From an uncultured Bacteroides sp. (GTDB lineage Bacteria > Bacteroidota > Bacteroidia > Bacteroidales > Bacteroidaceae): a DNA stretch of 64,000 nt. The number at the start of each line of letters is the position of its first letter. Positions within the stretch are counted from its first letter, which is position 1. Below are positions 1 to 7,203 of this stretch, in pieces. The stretch is from positions 23,072-87,071 of the forward strand of contig NZ_CAUCSQ010000019.1 of NCBI RefSeq assembly GCF_958445495.1, read 5' to 3'. The position numbers were made by a program, and so were the translations under genes. The notes below the pieces were generated by a model, which worked only from the letters and a program-made list of their open reading frames with translations, ran no database searches and was not told the origin of the DNA.

Positions 1-1
1 C

Positions 2-724
2 AACGAAGACGGAAGTCAAAAAATGAAAGAAATTGACAACCCCGATAAAACAGCAGAACCAAACTCGAAATATGATAAGCGTATCTATGCCAGTATGTTC
101 TTCACGCCAAGTGAATACGGCGATTGGGTATCAGAAGAAAACGGTTGGTATGACGGGAAATTCTACGGTGGTCTTTTCACAATGGATGATCTTTGGACAG
201 GTAATGCTTCCAAAATGGCCGGTGGCGCTCCTATCTTTAATGTCAGCCAGTCCAGCGGTGCGCAAATCGGTAAGTTTCTTCTGAAAAAATATACCGCACA
301 CTACGTAAAATCAAGAAGCGCCGACAACATGGGCAATGTGGAAGGGAGAGCAAATAATGTACGTGCAATACGTTTCGCAGAAACACTGTTACTATACGCT
401 GAAGCTTGCGCCAAGGTTGCAGACAAAGACCAAGCCAACTGGGCATTGAACGAAATCCGCCAAAGAGCGGGTTTACCCCAAAAGAAATTCGAACAAATTG
501 ACTTGATGAAAGAGATTGAACACCAATGCCTGCTCGAATTCTTCGGTGAAGGCCATCGCTTCGACGACTTGAAGCGTTGGTACACAACTCCCCAAATCCA
601 GATGATATTAAAAGGCAATGATAAACAGGGAGCTTATAACTTCAAGGAAAAATATAAATATTTCCCGATTCCTGCAGGAGAGCTGAACAACTCATCAGTG
701 GAACAGAATGGGTTATGGAAATAA
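2..724 (+). CDS. SusD/RagB-family outer-membrane lipoprotein, C-terminal part (5' end outside window)
   Basis: The reading frame is open to the left edge of the window, so the ATG at 23 is probably internal and the N-terminal lipoprotein signal and TPR-rich half lie upstream. What is visible is the C-terminal half of a SusD-like protein: the motif IRFAETLLLYAEACAKV followed by an ALNEIRQRAGL helix, then LLEFFGEGHRFDDLKRW, and a terminal YFPIPAGELN segment. These are hallmarks of the RagB/SusD family, glycan-binding lipoproteins that cap a SusC TonB-dependent porin. The next gene starts 26 bp after the stop, so this SusD is probably co-transcribed with the GH30 and lipoprotein genes that follow. 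The substrate is not readable from this fragment. Confidence 0.9.
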   Translation, partial: NEDGSQKMKEIDNPDKTAEPNSKYDKRIYASMFFTPSEYGDWVSEENGWYDGKFYGGLFTMDDLWTGNASKMAGGAPIFNVSQSSGAQIGKFLLKKYTAHYVKSRSADNMGNVEGRANNVRAIRFAETLLLYAEACAKVADKDQANWALNEIRQRAGLPQKKFEQIDLMKEIEHQCLLEFFGEGHRFDDLKRWYTTPQIQMILKGNDKQGAYNFKEKYKYFPIPAGELNNSSVEQNGLWK

Positions 725-750
725 TTAAAAACAATTTAAGAAACGAATTT

Positions 751-2292
751 ATGAAAAAGATATATTTATTTGTAAGCACATCTTTATTCTTGCTGCTCGG
801 CTGCATCACTGCTTGTGATGACAATAGCCTGAGCCATGACGACGTGTATATTCCAGATCCGATGGTCATATCCGACGAAGATGACGGTCTTTCACCGGAA
901 CCCAGCACAGAATCGGTTATCAAAATCCAACCTGAAAGCAAGCAGCAGGAAATCGACGGTTTCGGGTGTAATTTCGGATGGGCGGAAGCCGTATATGGGT
1001 GTACCAAACGCGAACAAATCATGGATGACCTATATGGTGAAAACGGATTGAGGTTTAATATTTACCGTGGAGAAGTATGTGCTTCATCCGCATCGGAAGA
1101 TGGCAAAACATTCAATTTTAAAACACAAGAGAACTACCATTTAGGAGCGCATTCTGCGGAAGCAAAAGCACTTTTCAGTTCAAACAGCGACAAATTCAAA
1201 GAATACGCGCAATTGTGGATTATCGACTATCTATGCAAGAAAAAGCTGATGGACATCTATTATTTCTTTTCCGTATGGACTCCTCCGATTGTGTGGAAAT
1301 CTTTTGGTCCAGGTGAGGAAAAAGGCGGCGGAAGCGGTTCTTTCGATAGTAAATACAGCAAAGAGTATGCCGAATTCCTTACCGGTTTCGCAAAAGCTTT
1401 TAAAGAGAAATTCGGCATCAATGTCTATGGTATCTCCGGCTGGAATGAGCCCGACCAGTCTATGGGCGGATGGGACGGATGTATGTGGGGAAACCAGCAA
1501 ATGGCAGATTTCGTAATGGAAAACCTGCGTCCGGAACTGAACAGGCAAGGCCTGCAGGAGACAAAAATCATTTATGGAGAATTACCTTGGTGGGCAAACG
1601 CCGTTGAATGGGTGGAAACCGCACTGAAAGACAATCCGGAATTAGTAGACGCCAACCTCGTTGCAGCGGGGCACGGTTATTCGACAGTTGACGCCAACAT
1701 ATTACCGATGAAAACAGCCGAAGAAAATGGAATCCACGTATGGCAAACAGAAACTTGTGACGATAAAACCCGCGACGAGACATGGAATGATGCGATGAAA
1801 TGGGCAAAGAACTATCACGATTACCTGACGAAGGCGCGTACCAATGCCGTTGTATGGTGGGCAGGAGCACGTCAATGCTCAACGACCGGTGAAAACCTTC
1901 TCCAAACTGATGCTTGGGATTTCAGTACCAACTATTATCGCGTAGACCGTTACTACTCTATCGGGCAATTCTCCAGATATATCAAAAGAGGTTCGACACG
2001 TGTAGATGTAGAAACCGTATCGACTACGGCAAATAGAATTCCGAGGGATTTGAGTGCATCGGCATACATCAAAGACGATACTTATACCATCGTATTGGTG
2101 AACAAATCAAAAAGTAGAGCATTTGACGCTTTACTGGAAATCGAAGGCAAAGAATTTGAAAGTATGGTTTCATATACTTCCAATTCCAGTGTAAAGTGGT
2201 TCCGCAAGAAACTGAATCCTTCTTCAACCGGAAAACGTTCGGTTAATGTACCTAAATACAGTGTGGTAACTATCACCGGAAGATTTAAATAA
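751..2292 (+). CDS. GH30-family glycoside hydrolase, lipoprotein
   Basis: Predicted secreted, lipid-anchored retaining glycosidase. An ATG at 715 overlaps the susD stop, but the ATG at 751 gives a standard lipoprotein signal (MKKIYLFVSTSLFLLLGC, then ITAC), so 751 is chosen. The mature part opens with the GH30 segment EIDGFGCNFGWAEA, continues with WTPPIVWKSFG, carries the acid/base Glu in the GWNEPDQSMGGWDG block and the nucleophile Glu in VWQTETCDD, and ends in a beta-sandwich typical of the family. At about 513 aa the length is normal. GH30 covers beta-1,6-glucanases, xylanases and beta-glucosidases, and the subfamily cannot be settled by eye. It sits between a SusD and a surface-type lipoprotein, so a role in the first cleavage of the PUL's glycan at the cell surface is likely. 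Confidence 0.82.
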   Translation: MKKIYLFVSTSLFLLLGCITACDDNSLSHDDVYIPDPMVISDEDDGLSPEPSTESVIKIQPESKQQEIDGFGCNFGWAEAVYGCTKREQIMDDLYGENGLRFNIYRGEVCASSASEDGKTFNFKTQENYHLGAHSAEAKALFSSNSDKFKEYAQLWIIDYLCKKKLMDIYYFFSVWTPPIVWKSFGPGEEKGGGSGSFDSKYSKEYAEFLTGFAKAFKEKFGINVYGISGWNEPDQSMGGWDGCMWGNQQMADFVMENLRPELNRQGLQETKIIYGELPWWANAVEWVETALKDNPELVDANLVAAGHGYSTVDANILPMKTAEENGIHVWQTETCDDKTRDETWNDAMKWAKNYHDYLTKARTNAVVWWAGARQCSTTGENLLQTDAWDFSTNYYRVDRYYSIGQFSRYIKRGSTRVDVETVSTTANRIPRDLSASAYIKDDTYTIVLVNKSKSRAFDALLEIEGKEFESMVSYTSNSSVKWFRKKLNPSSTGKRSVNVPKYSVVTITGRFK

Positions 2293-2328
2293 AAGGAACA
2301 ACTGAACTTAAAATGAATTAATACACGA

Positions 2329-3738
2329 ATGAAAAAGAATATTATATACTTGGCAGGAGCTTTATTAAGCTCCGCCATACTAACATTCGGATGTTCGGAA
2401 GACATCCCCTCGTACAGTGAGCTGACTATCGACAAAACGGAGGTTTTCATACAAGCGGACGGAGCCAACCCCTTTGCTGAAATCAATATCACAAACGGGA
2501 ATGGCAATTATAAAATAACCGTAGCTGACGAGAACATAGCAAGTGCCGCTTTAGATGGCAACCGTATTATCATCAATGGCCTGAAGGATGGAGCTACAAC
2601 TGCTACCGTAACGGATTGGAGCAAACATTCGGCCGCGTTCACCATCAAGGTAAAAGAAGATTTCGAACTGAAACTGGACAAAGAAGAATTAGTCATGTTC
2701 CTGGGTGAAAACGAAACAGAACTAGTTAATATCATCAGCGGTAATGGCGGCTATCGAGTGGAAAGCAGCAACAACGAAGTAGCTACTGCCGAAATAAACA
2801 ACGATGGCAAAATATTAGTTACCGCACTTAGCAGTGATTTCTGCAATATTATCGTAACCGATGCCGACGGAAATAAAACGACCTTGAAGGTTAAAGTATG
2901 CGTCAATCATCTGGTAATTGAGGATATAACGGGAAAAGTTTGCATGATAGGCAAAGACTTGAATATCAATATCACATCCGGTAATGGCGAATATTCAGTA
3001 GTCAGTGAAAATCCGGAAATAGCAACGGCGGAAATAGCGGAAGACGCCATTAAAGTAACAGGAGTTTCCAAAGGAGAAGTCAATATTACTGTTACCGACA
3101 AAATGAAACTTACAAGTTCCATAAAACTAAGGGTAACAGGCGGACTTGATATAGAAACGACCCAAATCGACAACTTGTGGATTGGCGAAGAAGTAAAAAT
3201 TCCTATAATAGACGGTAGCGGACATTACACTATCGAATGCGGTTCGTCCATGACATGTGTTCTCTCTAAAGATAAGCCGGAACTGGTTATAAATGGCGCT
3301 GAAAAGAAAATGGCATTGAATCAGAAGATTACAGTCACCGACGATATACTCGGAACATCGGCCGTAATCACCGTGAAATGCATTGATTATCCGTTTGAAA
3401 AGAATATAGCAAGATGGTTTATCCAAGGTTCCTTCGGAATACCGGGCGGATGTTCCATCAATGAAACAGACGGTATCACAACGATAAAGGCCGGAGACAA
3501 AAATATACGAAACGGCTTTGTTATTTCTTTCAAAGGAAATCGTACAGAAGGCAGTAAGACCGATGCGACATTATATACTATCAATAGTGCCGGACAGAAC
3601 GGTAGTGAAATTAAGATTTCGAATGTGGTGATGGAAAAAGTGCAATATGATGAAGGGCGGGAACCAAACGGCTTTTTCTGGATAAAGTTCCGTGAAGACG
3701 GAAAAGATTACGATTCTTACATTATAGCCCACACATAA
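2329..3738 (+). CDS. Lipoprotein with tandem Ig-like repeats, probable surface glycan-binding protein
   Basis: The N-terminus (MKKNIIYLAGALLSSAILTFGCSED) is a lipoprotein signal with the lipobox Cys in TFGC. The body consists of about four repeats of roughly 80 residues. Each has a phrase like ITNGNGNYKITVADENIASA, SGNGGYRVESSNNEVATAEI or SGNGEYSVVSENPEIATAEI, followed by an IxVTG(L)xxG turn and a VTVTD strand, which resembles BIG2-type bacterial Ig-like domains. The last 130 residues (from about IARWFIQGSFG) form a different domain, possibly the carbohydrate-binding one. Its position directly after SusD and GH30 is where PULs usually encode a surface glycan-binding protein (SGBP). No enzymatic motif is visible. 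The role is inferred from architecture and context. Confidence 0.7.
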   Translation: MKKNIIYLAGALLSSAILTFGCSEDIPSYSELTIDKTEVFIQADGANPFAEINITNGNGNYKITVADENIASAALDGNRIIINGLKDGATTATVTDWSKHSAAFTIKVKEDFELKLDKEELVMFLGENETELVNIISGNGGYRVESSNNEVATAEINNDGKILVTALSSDFCNIIVTDADGNKTTLKVKVCVNHLVIEDITGKVCMIGKDLNINITSGNGEYSVVSENPEIATAEIAEDAIKVTGVSKGEVNITVTDKMKLTSSIKLRVTGGLDIETTQIDNLWIGEEVKIPIIDGSGHYTIECGSSMTCVLSKDKPELVINGAEKKMALNQKITVTDDILGTSAVITVKCIDYPFEKNIARWFIQGSFGIPGGCSINETDGITTIKAGDKNIRNGFVISFKGNRTEGSKTDATLYTINSAGQNGSEIKISNVVMEKVQYDEGREPNGFFWIKFREDGKDYDSYIIAHT

Positions 3739-3770
3739 CCACATCAGTCCTATAAAAATGTATGAATCCG

Positions 3771-3794
3771 CCGGAAGTGCCCCCACACTTCCGG
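3771..3794 (+). other. Intercistronic stem-loop before the GH130 gene
   Basis: CCGGAAGTG (3771-3779) and CACTTCCGG (3786-3794) form a perfect 9-bp stem around a 6-nt loop. No T-run follows, so this is more likely an mRNA-stabilising or processing hairpin between the lipoprotein and GH130 genes than an intrinsic terminator. Confidence 0.5.
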
Positions 3795-3835
3795 TAACTT
3801 CCGACTTTAGAAAGATATAGAAAGAACAATTCACT

Positions 3836-5029
3836 ATGAGTAGAATTTATGATAACAGATTGCGCCTTCTGCAAGAAGCGCATGAAGCTCTGATAACCCG
3901 TCCGAACAAAATGATTCTTCCGGGCAACGGGATTTTTGAAAGATACGAATATCCGGTCTTGACAAATGAACACACCCCTTTGGAATGGCGTTATGATTTG
4001 AATCCGGAAACCAATCCGTATCTGATGGAACGAATCGGCATTAATGCCGCCATGAATTCGGGAGCTATCAAATGGAACGGAAAGTACCTGATGGCAGTAC
4101 GTGTAGAAGGAAGCGACCGGAAATCTTTTTTCGCCATCGCCGAAAGCCCTAACGGAATAGATAACTTCCGTTTTTGGGAATACCCTTTGGCATTGCCAAA
4201 CACCGACCCGGCGGAAACCAATGTATATGACATGCGCCTGACGGCTCACGAAGACGGCTGGATTTATGGAATCTTCTGCAGTGAAAGCCTGGATGCCAAC
4301 GCTGCACCGGGCGATTTGTCTTCCGCCATAGCCAAAGCGGGCATTGTGCGCACCAAAGACTTGAGAAACTGGGAACGCCTGCCCAATCTGATTGCTAAAA
4401 GCCAGCAACGGAATGTCGTATTGCACCCGGAGTTCGTAAACGGGAAATATGCCCTATACACACGCCCGCAAGATAACTTTATCGATGCCGGAAACGGAGG
4501 AGGAATCGGCTGGGCGCTGATAGACGATATCACCCATGCAGAGGTAAAAGAAGAAACCATTATAAACCACCGCCATTACCACACGATTAAAGAGGTAAAG
4601 AACGGTGAAGGGCCTCATCCCATCAAAACCCTCAAAGGATGGTTGCATCTCGCCCACGGAGTACGCGCATGCGCTTCCGGCCTGCGTTATGTTCTCTATT
4701 TGTACATGACATCCCTGGAAGACCCGGCAAGAACCATTGCCGAACCCGGCGGCTTTTTATTGGCCCCCCGGGGAGAAGAAAGAATCGGAGACGTATCCAA
4801 CGTGCTCTTTTCCAACGGATGGATTGCGGACGAAGACGGGACTGTGTATATTTATTATGCTTCTTCCGATACCCGGATGCATGTGGCAACTTCCACAATC
4901 GAGAGACTGACAGACTACTGTTTGCATACGCCGGCAGACGGTTTCCGTTCTGCAAAATCCGTAGAGAACATCTGCCGGCTCATAGAAACGAACAAGCTTG
5001 TTTTAGAAGAAAGCATTGCGGCATTGTAA
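3836..5029 (+). CDS. GH130 glycoside phosphorylase, probable 4-O-beta-D-mannosyl-D-glucose phosphorylase
   Basis: This 397-aa protein has no signal peptide and is predicted cytoplasmic. GH130 enzymes cleave beta-mannosides with inorganic phosphate to give mannose 1-phosphate. The N-terminal region (PNKMILPGNGIFERYEYPVLT) and the block GINAAMNSGAIKWNGKYLM, followed by RVEGSDRKSFFAIAESPNG, match the subfamily-1 pattern of mannosyl-glucose phosphorylase described from Bacteroides fragilis. The length is also right for that group (about 390 aa). Later five-bladed propeller segments include LHPEFVNGKYALYTRPQD and GEGPHPIKTLKGWLHLAHG. In B. fragilis this enzyme lies beside an SSS-type symporter and a mannobiose epimerase. 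The symporter follows here, and no epimerase is seen in the window. Exact specificity (Man-Glc versus mannobiose) is inferred. Confidence 0.8.
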   Translation: MSRIYDNRLRLLQEAHEALITRPNKMILPGNGIFERYEYPVLTNEHTPLEWRYDLNPETNPYLMERIGINAAMNSGAIKWNGKYLMAVRVEGSDRKSFFAIAESPNGIDNFRFWEYPLALPNTDPAETNVYDMRLTAHEDGWIYGIFCSESLDANAAPGDLSSAIAKAGIVRTKDLRNWERLPNLIAKSQQRNVVLHPEFVNGKYALYTRPQDNFIDAGNGGGIGWALIDDITHAEVKEETIINHRHYHTIKEVKNGEGPHPIKTLKGWLHLAHGVRACASGLRYVLYLYMTSLEDPARTIAEPGGFLLAPRGEERIGDVSNVLFSNGWIADEDGTVYIYYASSDTRMHVATSTIERLTDYCLHTPADGFRSAKSVENICRLIETNKLVLEESIAAL

Positions 5030-5047
5030 CTCCGGACATTTTACCGA

Positions 5048-5108
5048 CCGTATCCCGGACCGTCAGGGTTTCCATGTTGAAAAAGGACAGAAACCCTGAT
5101 GGATACGG
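5048..5108. other. Long imperfect stem-loop between the GH130 and symporter genes
   Basis: Nested arms CCGTATCC (5048-5055)/GGATACGG (5101-5108) and TCAGGGTTTC (5063-5072)/GAAACCCTGA (5090-5099) fold into one hairpin with a small internal loop. The stem starts about 20 bp after the GH130 stop codon and lies upstream of an independent promoter. It could act as a transcription barrier or terminate the upstream message. There is no clear U-tract. Confidence 0.5.
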
Positions 5109-5223
5109 CTATCCGGGCAACTGGCGATACGGCCTTACATTCAAACAGTTCCGCATTCAAACGGCTCCGTATCCAAAGCGAGGAAATATTTAAAGGATAG
5201 TATCGAAATGAGTTAAAATAATA

Positions 5224-5255
5224 TTTGTTTCCCGCCCGCTTTCCCCCTACCTTTG
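5224..5255 (+). promoter_or_regulatory. Bacteroides-type promoter for the symporter gene
   Basis: TTTG at 5224-5227, 20 nt, then TACCTTTG at 5248-5255 is an exact fit to the Bacteroides -33/-7 consensus (TTTG-N19-21-TAnnTTTG). The expected start near 5262 gives a leader of about 25 nt before the ATG at 5287. The symporter and the gene after it can therefore be expressed independently of the PUL operon. Confidence 0.7.
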
Positions 5256-5286
5256 CCGCCACTTATCAATTAACCAAAACGACCAT

Positions 5287-7164
5287 ATGAAATTACACAC
5301 TGCCGACCTTCTCATCATCTGCGCTTACCTGGTTGCCATGATTGCCATCGGACTCATCCTGAAAAAACGTGCCGCCCAAAACATGGACTCTTATTTCCTG
5401 GGAGGAAAAACGCTTCCATTCTATATGCTCGGCCTGTCCAACGCTTCCGGAATGTTCGATATCACAGGTACGATGCTTATGGTGTACTGGGCGTTCGCCT
5501 ACGGGTTCAAGAGCCTGTGGATTCCCTGGCTATGGCCGGTATTCAATCAGATATTCCTAATGGTTTACCTGTCCGTGTGGCTGCGCCGTTCGAACGTGCT
5601 CACCGGCGCCGAGTGGATTAAAACCCGTTTCGGAAAAGGAAAAGGGGCGACGCTTTCCCACACTGTGGTGATAATATTCGCCTTATTAAGCGTATTAGGT
5701 TTTTTAAGTTACGGATTCATAGGCATCGGTAAGTTCATGGAGATATTCATCCCCTGGGAAGCGGTATCCCCGTATTTCCCCTTCCATGTTCCCACGGAAT
5801 ACGTTCCCCACGTGTATGGCATCTTCTTCACAACCATCGCCACTTTCTACGTTATGCTCGGAGGGATGTTGAGCATCGTATGGACAGACGTCGTCCAATT
5901 CCTGATTATGACGGTAGCGGGCATCGTGATTGTCGTCATTGCCATGCAAATGGTGGCGCCGGAAATGATTCACTCATTCGTACCTGCCGGATGGGACTCC
6001 CCTTTCTTCGGACGGACGCTCGACATCGACTGGAGCAGCCGGATGAACCTTCTCACCGAACGAATGGCTAATGAACCTTACAGTCTGATAAGCATCTTTG
6101 TCATGATGGCCCTGCTGAAAGGAGTCTTTATGAGTATGGCAGGCCCCGCACCCAACTATGACATGCAGAAGATTCTATCCTGCAAATCCCCCAAAGAAGC
6201 CGCCCTGATGAGCGGTTCCGTATCCGTTGTCCTGCTAATCCCCCGCTACCTGATGATTATGGGATTCGCCCTGCTGGCTATCTACTTTTTCAAGGAAGAC
6301 GGCGGACTGGCGCAGATGGAGACCACACGGACCGATTTCGAGACGATTCTCCCGCATCTGATTACACGTTATGTCCCGGCAGGACTGGCGGGCCTGCTGC
6401 TGGCGGGGTTGCTGGCTGCTTTCATGTCTACTTTCGCCTCCACGGTCAATGCAGCTCCCGCTTACATCGTGAACGACATCTACCTGAAATACATCCGTCC
6501 GGACGCAAGCGTAAAGACACAGATACGCAGCAGTTATGCAATTTCCGTGGCAGTAGTGGCAATCAGCACCGTTATCGGGTTCTTCCTGAAAGATATCAAC
6601 GAAATCTTCCAATGGATTGTGGGTGCGCTCTTCGGAGGATACATCGCCGCCAACGTATTGAAATGGCACTGGTGGCGTTTCAACGGTGAAGGTTATTTCT
6701 GGGGAATGACCGCCGGAGTCATAGCGGCCGTTATCATGAAATTCACCGTTCCCGACGCATGGGTGCTTTACTTCTTCCCCGTACTGTTCGGCGTTTCCCT
6801 GGCAGGCTGTATCCTGGGAACCTATAGCGCCCCTGCAACCGACGAAGAAACATTAATCAGTTTCTACACTCGCGTACGCCCTTGGGGATGGTGGAAACCG
6901 ATTGAAAAGAAAGCGGCGGCGCGTTACCCTCACATCCGGCCGAATAAAAATTTCAAAAGGGATGCCTTCAACGTGGCGGTCGGCATTGTCTGGCAATGCA
7001 GCCTTACCGTCATTCCGATGTATCTCGTTGTCCGTGAACAACTGGGGCTCTGGAGCTCAATCGGACTGCTTCTGGCAACCACGCTGATACTGAGAAAAAC
7101 CTGGTACAAGCCTCTGTGCAAAGAAGAAATGCGTTACAATGAGGAAATGAAACAACTGAAATAA
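5287..7164 (+). CDS. Sodium:solute symporter (SSS) family transporter
   Basis: Inner-membrane Na+-coupled symporter of 625 aa with about 13-14 hydrophobic segments. The first helix is DLLIICAYLVAMIAIGLIL and is followed by the family phrase MDSYFLGGKTLPFYMLGLSNASGMFD. A central region holds GLLLAGLLAAFMSTFASTVNAAPAYIVNDIY, the conserved SSS signature region. The C-terminal extension has further helices and a charged tail. It lies next to a cytoplasmic GH130 phosphorylase, so import of a short mannose-containing oligosaccharide is the likely job, as in the B. fragilis mannan operon. It has its own promoter (5224-5255). The substrate is inferred from context only. Confidence 0.85.
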   Translation: MKLHTADLLIICAYLVAMIAIGLILKKRAAQNMDSYFLGGKTLPFYMLGLSNASGMFDITGTMLMVYWAFAYGFKSLWIPWLWPVFNQIFLMVYLSVWLRRSNVLTGAEWIKTRFGKGKGATLSHTVVIIFALLSVLGFLSYGFIGIGKFMEIFIPWEAVSPYFPFHVPTEYVPHVYGIFFTTIATFYVMLGGMLSIVWTDVVQFLIMTVAGIVIVVIAMQMVAPEMIHSFVPAGWDSPFFGRTLDIDWSSRMNLLTERMANEPYSLISIFVMMALLKGVFMSMAGPAPNYDMQKILSCKSPKEAALMSGSVSVVLLIPRYLMIMGFALLAIYFFKEDGGLAQMETTRTDFETILPHLITRYVPAGLAGLLLAGLLAAFMSTFASTVNAAPAYIVNDIYLKYIRPDASVKTQIRSSYAISVAVVAISTVIGFFLKDINEIFQWIVGALFGGYIAANVLKWHWWRFNGEGYFWGMTAGVIAAVIMKFTVPDAWVLYFFPVLFGVSLAGCILGTYSAPATDEETLISFYTRVRPWGWWKPIEKKAAARYPHIRPNKNFKRDAFNVAVGIVWQCSLTVIPMYLVVREQLGLWSSIGLLLATTLILRKTWYKPLCKEEMRYNEEMKQLK

Positions 7165-7203
7165 AAGAAATTAGCTTAACACACTAAAAACAGAGAACCG
7201 GCC

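Noticed and set aside
4639..5193. 184-codon open frame overlapping the end of the GH130 gene
   Set aside because: Arg/Pro-rich out-of-frame shadow that continues into a non-coding hairpin region; no domain.
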